From: an uncultured Collinsella sp.
Lineage (GTDB): Bacteria; Actinomycetota; Coriobacteriia; Coriobacteriales; Coriobacteriaceae
Assembly (NCBI GenBank): GCA_958427895.1
Contig: CAUADW010000076.1
Span: forward strand, 1 to 7,613
DNA length: 7,613 nt
Direction: 5' to 3'
The first letter of the stretch is position 1, and each line of letters opens with the position of its first letter. Below are positions 1-6,038 of this stretch, piece after piece. Made by a program: the position numbers and the translations under genes. Under the pieces are notes generated by a model, which saw nothing but the letters and a program-made list of their open reading frames with translations, had not been told where the DNA came from and did no database searches.

Positions 1-1
1 G

Positions 2-865
2 CTATTCGACGATTGGTGCTCCGTGGCCCCAAGAACCTTCCATGCCGCACACGGTCGAGGCAAACCCGGCAGCAAAGTCGAGCGCGCGCTCGATGGCCTC
101 GGCGCCATCCTCACCACGCTTGGCGGAATCGAGATAGCACATCAAAAACGAGGTGAGGAACGAGTCGCCCGCCCCCATGGTGTCCTTCATGTCCGTTACC
201 GGTTTAGCCAGCTGGCGGTAATAACGCTCGCCGTCGTAAGCAATGCAGCCCTCGGCGCCCGCCGTAGCCGACACAAAACGCGGACCCAGGCCCTTCACCC
301 ATGCCAGACGCTCGCGAATCTCGTCCTCACTCGCGGCATCCGCCGCACTAAAGAAAGCGAAATCGACGTAGGGCGCAATCTGCTCGTAGTACTCGTCGGT
401 GGAGTCATCCGAAAAGTCAAAAGAGACCGTGACGCCCGCAGCCTTCAGCTTGGGCAGCTCGCGCTCGGTAAAGCAATAGTTGCCCGAATGAACCACATCG
501 AACTGCTTCATGTACGAAAGGTCAAAGCGATCGAGGACATAGCGCGCATCGCCACGGATACCGCCCTCGTTGGAGCCAAGGAAGACACGGTCACCGTCAA
601 CGACGGTCACGCGAGCCGCTCCGTTCTCGCCAATCATCTGCTCGCACTTGTCAAGCTCGATACCTTCATCCTCGAGGCTTGCAATGACATGCTCGGCAGC
701 GGCGTCATTGCCAAAAATGCCCATGTATGCGGAGCGTGCGGCACCGCATTTCTTGGCATAAACGGCGAAGTTCACCGCATTGCCGCCGGGATACATGGTG
801 TGGATATGCTCGTAGCGATCGACGACGTTGTCGCCAAATCCGAGCGCGTTAACGTTAAATGCCAT
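2..865 (-). CDS. frlD: PfkB-family sugar kinase, fructoselysine 6-kinase (FrlD-like)
   Basis: Cytoplasmic ATP-dependent kinase expected to phosphorylate C6 of fructoselysine (or a related fructosamine), giving the substrate of the deglycase encoded just upstream. The 287-residue protein is complete and of normal ribokinase-fold length. The PfkB N-terminal signature with its Gly-Gly pair is at residues 25-39 (PGGNAVNFAVY), and the C-terminal signature DTMGAGDSF at 228-236 holds the anion-hole glycines and catalytic base Asp234. From memory, E. coli FrlD shares GGNAVNxAVY, DRVF, FDFSD and DTMGAGDSF in the same order. The start ATG follows an AAGGGG ribosome site by 8 bases. It begins 14 bases after the deglycase stop and is the last operon gene in view; its TAG is at the window edge, so any terminator lies outside. 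Seen: motifs and linkage. Inferred: exact sugar substrate. Fructoselysine is preferred over other Amadori compounds because frlB and frlC are adjacent. Confidence 0.9.
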   Translation of the reverse strand: MAFNVNALGFGDNVVDRYEHIHTMYPGGNAVNFAVYAKKCGAARSAYMGIFGNDAAAEHVIASLEDEGIELDKCEQMIGENGAARVTVVDGDRVFLGSNEGGIRGDARYVLDRFDLSYMKQFDVVHSGNYCFTERELPKLKAAGVTVSFDFSDDSTDEYYEQIAPYVDFAFFSAADAASEDEIRERLAWVKGLGPRFVSATAGAEGCIAYDGERYYRQLAKPVTDMKDTMGAGDSFLTSFLMCYLDSAKRGEDGAEAIERALDFAAGFASTVCGMEGSWGHGAPIVE

Positions 866-879
866 GGCCTTTGCCCCTT

Positions 880-1848
880 CTAGTACTCGACAACACCCAT
901 ATAGCGACGGAAATCGGGATCGTGATCAAACACCTTGCCGCGTGCAGCACGCAGCTCGCAGTTCATGGCGTAGAACAGCACCGGGTCCAGATAGGCACGG
1001 ACGCACGCCGGCACGGCTTCCATACCGTACTCCTTGGCATCGAGCACCATCAGCGTATCGGTATGCGTCTTAAGGAACGCCAGGGCGCGCTCGTCCATAG
1101 CACGGCACTCGCTGGAGCCCATCTGCAGGAAGTAAAAAACGCCATCCTGAGTAGCCTCGAAGGGGCCGTGGAAGTACTCGGCAGAGTGGATGTAGCTACA
1201 GTGCTGCCACTGCATCTCCATAAGAGAGCAGATAGCGAAACCGTAGGTCTGGCTAAAGTTGGGACCGCTGCCCAGAATGTAGAAGAACTCGTGCTCCTGG
1301 CAAAGCTTGGCAAAGCGATCGCCCAGCTCGGCATTTACCTTCTCGCGTGCCGGGGGAAGAATCTTATCCATCTCGGCGATACCGGCATACATATCGGCAA
1401 GATCGGCGTAGCCCTCCTGCTGATCGAGCAGCTCGGCCGCAAGCGACAGCGAAATGCCAGCGGGGACCTCGGCCTGCGGCACGCCCTCGCCCCACGGGTA
1501 GACCCACGTGGTCCACTTGCCGGAGTCGATCTTGGATCCAGCGTTGTCGGTCTGGGCGATCACCGTAGCGCCGGCAGCAAGGGCAATCTCGCAGCCCTCG
1601 ACGACCTCAGGGGTGTTGCCACTGTGGCTACAAGCGATGACCAGGGACTTCTCGCCCAGACGACGCGGACGCATGATATCGAACTCGCGAGCCGTATAGA
1701 TATACGAAGTGAAGGTGGTTGCCTCGCGCTGCAGAAGCTCATGGGCCGGGATCAAATCGATCATGGAGCCACCGCAAGCAATCCAGTAGACGCTGTCGAA
1801 CTTGCCCTTCTCGGCAATTGCCTCTTTGATCAGATCGTGTGCGTTCAT
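880..1848 (-). CDS. frlB: SIS-domain fructoselysine 6-phosphate deglycase (FrlB-like)
   Basis: Predicted to split fructoselysine 6-phosphate into glucose 6-phosphate and lysine in the cytoplasm. The 322 residues form two sugar-isomerase (SIS) halves, the first with ACGGS (24-28) and CSHSGNT (73-79), the second around residues 185-300. The C-terminus HDPDFRRYMGVVEY closely resembles the HNPDERRYYGGLVEY ending I recall for E. coli FrlB. The catalytic pair described for the related deglycase FraB (Glu214 and His230, 16 residues apart) has a matching pair here, Glu211 in LMEMQW and His227 in AEYFHGP, also 16 apart. I chose the ATG at 1848 because AAAGGA lies 7 bases before it; the frame stays open to 1881 but those 11 codons have no ribosome site. 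It follows the epimerase after a 62-base gap that contains a hairpin. Glucoselysine- or fructose-asparagine-type deglycases are alternatives, but the kinase and epimerase partners favour FrlB. Confidence 0.88.
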   Translation of the reverse strand: MNAHDLIKEAIAEKGKFDSVYWIACGGSMIDLIPAHELLQREATTFTSYIYTAREFDIMRPRRLGEKSLVIACSHSGNTPEVVEGCEIALAAGATVIAQTDNAGSKIDSGKWTTWVYPWGEGVPQAEVPAGISLSLAAELLDQQEGYADLADMYAGIAEMDKILPPAREKVNAELGDRFAKLCQEHEFFYILGSGPNFSQTYGFAICSLMEMQWQHCSYIHSAEYFHGPFEATQDGVFYFLQMGSSECRAMDERALAFLKTHTDTLMVLDAKEYGMEAVPACVRAYLDPVLFYAMNCELRAARGKVFDHDPDFRRYMGVVEY

Positions 1849-1855
1849 ATCCAGT

Positions 1856-1861
1856 TCCTTT
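1856..1861 (-). promoter_or_regulatory. Ribosome binding site setting the frlB start
   Basis: AAAGGA on the minus strand lies 7 bases upstream of the ATG at 1848. It decides for this start over the open reading-frame extension to 1881, which would begin inside the intercistronic hairpin. Confidence 0.7.
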
Positions 1862-1868
1862 CTTATTT

Positions 1869-1900
1869 GGCCCGCAATCAATGACGTTGGTTGCGTGGCC
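1869..1900 (-). other. Intercistronic hairpin between frlC and frlB
   Basis: In the 62-base gap, minus-strand GGCCACGCAA (1900-1891) pairs with TTGCGGGCC (1877-1869). This gives a 9-bp GC-rich stem with one bulged A and a 13-base loop. The bases that follow are AAATAAG, not a U-tract, so it does not look like a terminator. It ends 8 bases before the frlB ribosome site and could protect the 3' end of a processed message or tune the ratio of epimerase to deglycase. The structure is seen; the role is inferred. Confidence 0.45.
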
Positions 1901-1910
1901 GATGGTTGTT

Positions 1911-2762
1911 TTAGTCAATCAGATATTTCTCGAATGCGGCCATGTTCTTGGCATCTGCCGCCGCCGGATCATCGTAGTAACGACCGTCCGTGATTTCCTG
2001 GCCCAGCATGCCGTCGAAACCATGGGCGTTGAGCGTGGCGACGAAGGCGTCCATATCGTGCTTGCCATCGCCCCACACCAGATGGCCATACGGGTCACCG
2101 TCGATAAAGTGCATCTCGTGAATTGCCCCATCACCAAAGGCGGCAAACCAGTCCTCGAGCGTCTCGCCTGCAACACCCATCGCGGTTGTATCAACCATGG
2201 GCTGTAAGTACGGGCTCGCGACCTCGTCAATCATGCGCTTCGCATCGGAAACCGTCGTCACAAGGTTGCTCTCCTCGGGACGCAGGCTTTCCATCGTAAG
2301 CACCAGACCGTGCTCGCCGGCATACTCCGCCAGAATGGACAAGTGCTCGCGGCCGCGCTTCCAGGCTTCCTCGCGGTCCTCGTCCCAGTCGCCCCAGCCC
2401 GAGTTGATGGACATGCGGTCGCACCCAAGTACCTCGGCAAGCTCAATGCCGTGCTTAAAGTACGCCAAGCTGCGCTGTTCATGCAGCGGTTTGCGTGCGC
2501 AGTACTGCCAAGGATAGACAACATTCTCGGGACACAGAGTACGATACCTAAGCCCACGGTCTGCAGCCTTTTTCGCCAGGACCTCAGCTTCAAAGTAGCC
2601 CGTGTGGTCGAGCGTCACATGCGGCTCCGCACACCACAGCTCAATGGACTCAAAGCCCAAACGCTGCTGCACATCAAGGAAGTAATCGAGCGACCACATG
2701 ATGTAGTGGATATTCATGCCCGCAATCTGTTCGCGGTGCAGCGTCGGTTTGGATTCAGACAT
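1911..2762 (-). CDS. frlC: Sugar-phosphate isomerase/epimerase family, fructoselysine 3-epimerase (FrlC-like)
   Basis: TIM-barrel enzyme of the xylose-isomerase-like (AP endonuclease 2) family. The E. coli relative interconverts fructoselysine and its C3 epimer psicoselysine, so both forms can enter the pathway. The 283-residue protein shows the four expected metal ligands of the family: Glu158 (LTMES), Asp191 (PMVDTT), His218 (EMHFID) and Glu256 (GQEITD). The stretch RPEESN after the first ligand parallels TPYESN in E. coli FrlC as I recall it, and IELWCAEPH (40-48) parallels IEIWGGRPH. It starts one base after the amidohydrolase stop (TAAGATG), with AGGAGG 6 bases before the ATG and inside the end of that gene, so translation is probably coupled. 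The N-terminus is about 15 residues longer than E. coli FrlC; an internal Met16 aligns better with that start but lacks a ribosome site. A different ketose epimerase activity is possible. Confidence 0.82.
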   Translation of the reverse strand: MSESKPTLHREQIAGMNIHYIMWSLDYFLDVQQRLGFESIELWCAEPHVTLDHTGYFEAEVLAKKAADRGLRYRTLCPENVVYPWQYCARKPLHEQRSLAYFKHGIELAEVLGCDRMSINSGWGDWDEDREEAWKRGREHLSILAEYAGEHGLVLTMESLRPEESNLVTTVSDAKRMIDEVASPYLQPMVDTTAMGVAGETLEDWFAAFGDGAIHEMHFIDGDPYGHLVWGDGKHDMDAFVATLNAHGFDGMLGQEITDGRYYDDPAAADAKNMAAFEKYLID

Positions 2763-2763
2763 C

Positions 2764-4347
2764 TTATGCCTCCTTATTTCGATCGAACACGATTTGTCCG
2801 TCCGACATCGTCATATCAACCGCAAGATCGCGTGCGTCGCGATAATCGAGGTCGAACACATCCCGATCGAGCACGCAGATATCGGCAAGCTTGCCAACCT
2901 CAAGCGTACCCAGCTCGTCTTCGCGCATCAGGTCGTACGCGCCCCCGGCAGTCCAAGCGCGCAAGAGCTCGACAAGCGTCAGCGCGTTGACCTCATTCAC
3001 GGGCAGTCCGTCGTCGAAGTATCCGCCGCACGCACTGTAGATTGACTCGCCCAAACTCGGAATCAACAGCGGTAAATCCGTGCCACAGCACACTGTGCAT
3101 CCGGAATCTTCCATGCCGCGGCGATTCCAGCTGTGCAAAAGTCGCGTCTCACCAATTTGTCGACGCATCATCGACAGGCAATCCTCGCGCCGGTCCAGCG
3201 TTAGAATCTGCGGATAGACCTCGCAAATTCCACCTAACTTGCCAAACTCGACAAGATCGGTCGGATCAGAGTTCTCGAGATCGGTAATCGCATGGCGGCG
3301 AAGCATCCGTCCATGCTCGTCTCGAGGCAGCGAGGCATAGAGCGCCACGGTGCGACGAACGGCGCCATCGCCCTGGCAATGCAAGGAATATCGGAAGCCG
3401 TCAGCATCAATTGCACGCAGCTCGTTCTCAATCAGATCCCACTCTGGCTCCTCGACGACCGTCTTGCCGGCAGCGCCCGCATCGGCCGTGTCCTCATAGG
3501 GTTCAATCATCTCGGCAAGCCCCGCCCATACGCCGCGATCGGTCATACGGTTGAAGCCAGAAAAACGAACGAACGGTCCCCGGAAGCGCTCTCGCGCCTC
3601 GCGGGCATATGCCAGATTTGCACCGGCACCCACCGGCTGCGACATCATAGAGACGCGAACCGTCAGCTCACCAGATTCCTCACGGCGAGCCATTTCGTCG
3701 GCAAAGCCGTAATAGTCATCAAACGCCATCTCCTTGATGGCGGTGACGCCGCGCTCGTTAAGCATGTTCATGTAGTCCGAATACCCGGCACGCACCTCGG
3801 GCAGCGCGAGGAAATCGCTCATCATGCGCCAGATCTTCTCGGCATAGCACGCCTGGGGCTTAAAGCCGTATCGCGCACTAGCGGCAGCATTGAGAACGCA
3901 GGTCTCCGCACCCGATGTAAAGCAGACAACGGGGATATCGCCAAAACAATCGTCAAACACAGCTGCCGTATTTGCGTTCTCGGCATCCGATGCCAACGTT
4001 TCGGGTAGGTTGTGGCCAAAAGCCGCCGCGCAATCCGGATGACCTTCTTTCCATGCACGCAAGAGCGACACGGCCTCTTTGGCATCGGCGATGCCGGACA
4101 GATCAGACCCCAACGTCCGCAGCGCCCAGCCTGTATAGAAGGTATGCACATCGATCAGGCCAGGCATGACGGTACGGTCGCCCAGGTCAACTACCTCGTC
4201 CGCCTGGGTCAAATACGAAGCCGCCTCACACTTGGTGCCAACAGCCTCAATTCGATTGCCACGGACCGCTACGAAACCTTCAAACGGCAGGTCCCCCGTA
4301 CCGGTAAAGACGCTCTTAGACGTCAGGACCGTCAAACGATCAGACAT
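2764..4347 (-). CDS. Amidohydrolase-3 (YtcJ-like) family protein with altered metal motif, function unknown
   Basis: A 527-residue cytoplasmic protein (no signal peptide) of the amidohydrolase superfamily, closest in layout to YtcJ and N-substituted formamide deformylase types. An N-terminal beta-sandwich (about residues 1-60) leads into PGLIDVH (62-68), the barrel, and a C-terminal sandwich with the usual LEVGKLADICVLD (483-495). Likely metal or catalytic positions kept are His68, Lys205 (VTAIKEM), His323 (LHCQGDGA), His352 (RRHAITD) and Asp424 (CGTDLPL). The second His of the usual His-x-His motif is Phe70, read clearly as CAT ACC TTC. The enzyme may therefore bind one metal, use an unusual site, or have changed chemistry. 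It sits between permease and epimerase, 9 bases after the first and 1 base before the second. A plausible role is hydrolysis of an amide, acyl or cyclised form of the imported Amadori compound; I do not recognise the substrate. The ATG at 4347 is chosen over the in-frame GTG at 4356 because AGGTGG precedes it. Confidence 0.78.
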   Translation of the reverse strand: MSDRLTVLTSKSVFTGTGDLPFEGFVAVRGNRIEAVGTKCEAASYLTQADEVVDLGDRTVMPGLIDVHTFYTGWALRTLGSDLSGIADAKEAVSLLRAWKEGHPDCAAAFGHNLPETLASDAENANTAAVFDDCFGDIPVVCFTSGAETCVLNAAASARYGFKPQACYAEKIWRMMSDFLALPEVRAGYSDYMNMLNERGVTAIKEMAFDDYYGFADEMARREESGELTVRVSMMSQPVGAGANLAYAREARERFRGPFVRFSGFNRMTDRGVWAGLAEMIEPYEDTADAGAAGKTVVEEPEWDLIENELRAIDADGFRYSLHCQGDGAVRRTVALYASLPRDEHGRMLRRHAITDLENSDPTDLVEFGKLGGICEVYPQILTLDRREDCLSMMRRQIGETRLLHSWNRRGMEDSGCTVCCGTDLPLLIPSLGESIYSACGGYFDDGLPVNEVNALTLVELLRAWTAGGAYDLMREDELGTLEVGKLADICVLDRDVFDLDYRDARDLAVDMTMSDGQIVFDRNKEA

Positions 4348-4352
4348 CACAA

Positions 4353-4358
4353 CCACCT
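4353..4358 (-). promoter_or_regulatory. Amidohydrolase ribosome binding site overlapping the permease stop codon
   Basis: AGGTGG on the minus strand lies 5 bases before the ATG at 4347, and its first two bases are part of the permease TAG (4359-4357). The overlap implies that ribosomes finishing the permease deliver translation of the amidohydrolase. It also argues against the GTG codons at 4356 and 4350 as starts. Confidence 0.6.
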
Positions 4359-5820
4359 ACACCGGAAGCATGCCAGAGATTGCCGTTACAATCACGCCAA
4401 AGACGACCATGAAAATGAAGAACTTCCAAATGGTCTTCCACCATTGGCCAAACGAAATCCTAGCCACGGCAAGACCGGCGACCGTCATGCCCGCCACGGG
4501 GCTGATGGTGTTGATGGTCTGGTTGGCAAACTGGAGCGCGGTGACGGCTGCCTCGGGATTGAGGCCCATGAGCTCGGTCAGGGGGCCCATAACGGGCATG
4601 GTGAGCGCCGCCAGGCCAGAACTCGAGGGAACCAGCAAAGAGAGCAGGCCAAGGACGATATACATAAACGTGGTGTAGACGGCGGCGGGTGCACCGGCGA
4701 GCGCGGTAGCGAGCGCCTGGAGGATGGTGTCGATGATCATGCCGCCCTCGGCGATGACCAGAATACCGCGAGCAATACCGATAACGATGGCAGCGTACGC
4801 AAAGTCGGCAAGACCCTTAACGAACTCCTCAGCAATCGTCTGCTGGTCAAGACCGCCCAGGATACCGGCAAGCAAGCCCATGCCAAGGAACACGGCGGAA
4901 ATCTCATTCATGTACCAACCCTGGGTAACAAGACCCCAGACGATAATGCCCATACCGCAAGCAAAATCGATAAGCACGAGCTTCTGACGGATAGTGAACT
5001 CTTCCTCGATGGAGGCATCGGTCACGGAAAACTCAATACGCTTGAGCTTATCGTCCTCGTACACAATGGACGACTCGGGATTTTTCTTGACGCGCATGGC
5101 GTAGCGCATGGCCCATGCGATACCGACGGCAGTGAAGATGACCCAAGAAACGGCACGCAGCCACAGTTGCGGATTGCCCTCGATGCCAATGATGCCTTGG
5201 GCGATCAAAACATTAAACGGGTCGATGGTCGAAGCACAATATCCCAGGTTGGGACCAAGGAAGCAGATGATGAATGCCGTCATCGAGTCATAGCCGATAC
5301 CCATCATGATGGGAATGAAGATGGCATAGAACGGCAGGGCTTCCTCAGACATACCAAACGTAGTGCCGCAAATGGACAGCAGCGTCATCGTGATGGGAAT
5401 GATAAGGATGTCCTTGTTCTTGAGCTTTTTAACCACACGGCTCATGCCGGCATTCAAAGCGTTGGTCTTGGTGATGATTGCGAACGATCCGCCAATCAAT
5501 AAGACGAACGCAACGACGTCGGCAGCCTCCTGGATACCCTTGGTGGGCGCTTGCAGAACCGCGAAGATATCCTGGCCCAGATTGATGGTCTCGCCGGTCT
5601 CGGAATCGGTGTAGTTCTTATCGACCTGTTCATAGGTTCCAGCAACGGCGACTTCACGCTCGCCCGCCGCTGTCGAAATCGTCTTGCGCTGATACTGACC
5701 AGAGGGAACGATCCAAGTCAGGACCGCAAAGACAACAATCAGCAAGAACATGATCGTATAGACATGCGGTAATTTGAACTTAAAACGTCTGTTTGTCTTC
5801 TTCGCCTTCGTATCTGACAT
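4357..5820 (-). CDS. YfcC-family permease, putative Amadori-compound or basic amino-acid transporter
   Basis: Inner-membrane secondary transporter of 487 residues, probably bringing the pathway substrate into the cell. It belongs to the YfcC branch of the DcuC/C4-dicarboxylate anaerobic carrier family. The marks are FGMSEEALPF (155-164) and PSSSGLAALTMPVMGPL (398-414), which match FGMGEEAVAF and TSGSGQAALTMPLLAPL in E. coli YfcC as I recall it. A basic N-terminus (1-19) precedes the first membrane span (about 20-38), then an outside loop (about 40-98), and about 11 more hydrophobic spans to 483, with a charged loop at 243-279. E. coli YfcC is annotated as a putative basic amino-acid antiporter, which fits a lysine derivative as cargo, perhaps exchanged for lysine; this is inference. 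It is first in the operon. The ATG at 5820 follows GGAGGT by a few bases; the frame stays open to 6015, but that stretch runs through the promoter and operators. It stands where other frl operons have FrlA or an ABC importer. Confidence 0.85.
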   Translation of the reverse strand: MSDTKAKKTNRRFKFKLPHVYTIMFLLIVVFAVLTWIVPSGQYQRKTISTAAGEREVAVAGTYEQVDKNYTDSETGETINLGQDIFAVLQAPTKGIQEAADVVAFVLLIGGSFAIITKTNALNAGMSRVVKKLKNKDILIIPITMTLLSICGTTFGMSEEALPFYAIFIPIMMGIGYDSMTAFIICFLGPNLGYCASTIDPFNVLIAQGIIGIEGNPQLWLRAVSWVIFTAVGIAWAMRYAMRVKKNPESSIVYEDDKLKRIEFSVTDASIEEEFTIRQKLVLIDFACGMGIIVWGLVTQGWYMNEISAVFLGMGLLAGILGGLDQQTIAEEFVKGLADFAYAAIVIGIARGILVIAEGGMIIDTILQALATALAGAPAAVYTTFMYIVLGLLSLLVPSSSGLAALTMPVMGPLTELMGLNPEAAVTALQFANQTINTISPVAGMTVAGLAVARISFGQWWKTIWKFFIFMVVFGVIVTAISGMLPV

Positions 5821-5824
5821 AGAT

Positions 5825-5830
5825 ACCTCC
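5825..5830 (-). promoter_or_regulatory. Strong ribosome binding site fixing the permease start
   Basis: GGAGGT on the minus strand, with 4 bases between it and the ATG at 5820, is a near-perfect Shine-Dalgarno sequence. It rules out the 65-codon upstream extension of the same frame to 6015. Confidence 0.8.
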
Positions 5831-5862
5831 AAAGAACTCGAGACTGCATCGCATCTCGCTTC

Positions 5863-5885
5863 AACGTTTGCACAATGCAAACGTT
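5863..5885. promoter_or_regulatory. Perfect 10-bp inverted repeat, candidate operator of the frl-type operon
   Basis: The plus strand reads AACGTTTGCA (5863-5872), CAA, then TGCAAACGTT (5876-5885), a perfect inverted repeat with a 3-base centre. It lies just downstream of the predicted transcription start, at about +9 to +31, where a bound repressor would block the operon. No U-tract follows it, so a terminator is unlikely. It could serve the adjacent GntR protein, although the sequence also resembles operators of LacI-family regulators. The repeat is seen; the binder is inferred. Confidence 0.6.
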
Positions 5886-5902
5886 CTATGACGTCCCATA
5901 GA
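5885..5902. promoter_or_regulatory. Second inverted repeat overlapping the -10 and start region
   Basis: TCTATG (5885-5890) and CATAGA (5897-5902) are perfect 6-bp arms around ACGTCC. The element abuts the 10-bp repeat, sharing base 5885, and covers half of the predicted -10 box and the transcription start. A factor bound here would compete with RNA polymerase. Six-base arms can arise by chance, so this is weaker than its neighbour, but its position is telling. Confidence 0.4.
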
Positions 5903-5928
5903 TTACCAGCAGCTTTTCTCGTCATCAA
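5900..5928 (-). promoter_or_regulatory. Predicted promoter of the permease-to-kinase operon
   Basis: On the minus strand, TTGATG (5928-5923) and TAATCT (5905-5900) are separated by 17 bases, and TGG directly before the second box makes an extended -10. Transcription would start near 5893, giving a leader of about 70 bases that holds the 10-bp inverted repeat and the GGAGGT ribosome site. Box matches are moderate (four of six and three of six), but the spacing and the position between the gntR terminator and the permease support it. Confidence 0.5.
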
Positions 5929-5990
5929 GATAATTTCAAACTGATTGCCGCAACGCGGTTGAACGGTTGCGTTTGCGCCGTGAACGGTAT

Positions 5991-6026
5991 GGAAACGCCC
6001 GGTGAGATGATCCACCGGGCGTCTCC
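5991..6026 (-). terminator. Intrinsic terminator after gntR
   Basis: Starting 12 bases after the regulator's stop, minus-strand GGAGACGCCCGGTG (6026-6013) pairs with CACCGGGCGTTTCC (6004-5991) across an 8-base loop. The 14-bp stem contains a 9-bp GC-rich core and one G-U pair. The U-run after the core is short (UUUCC) and partly inside the stem, so release may be incomplete, but the hairpin should insulate the operon promoter from gntR transcription. Confidence 0.7.
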
Positions 6027-6038
6027 ATTCGCAATGTC

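Noticed and set aside
1849..1881. 11-codon extension of frlB
   Set aside because: It has no ribosome site and overlaps the intercistronic hairpin; AAAGGA at 1856-1861 supports the ATG at 1848.
23..1884. Two long plus-strand open frames (23-883 and 859-1884) opposite the kinase and deglycase
   Set aside because: Both mirror genes with conserved catalytic motifs, show no protein family features, and are expected by-products of GC-biased codons.
2310..4008. Plus-strand open frames of 226 and 238 codons (2310-2990, 3292-4008) opposite frlC and the amidohydrolase
   Set aside because: They are antisense shadows, without motifs or translation signals.
4012..5502. A 496-codon open frame on the plus strand, opposite the permease and amidohydrolase
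   Set aside because: It has low-complexity composition rich in His, Asp, Gly, Asn and Arg, no recognisable domain and no ribosome site, and lies antisense to two genes with clear family motifs. It reflects the third-position GC bias of the real genes.
5863..5885. The 10-bp inverted repeat as a transcription terminator or attenuator
   Set aside because: Neither strand has a T-run after the stem, the stem is AT-rich, and the three-base centre and promoter position fit an operator better.
5821..6015. 65-codon upstream extension of the permease frame
   Set aside because: GGAGGT directly before the ATG at 5820 fixes the start. The extension would translate the promoter, both inverted repeats and part of the gntR terminator, and relatives of YfcC start near this ATG.
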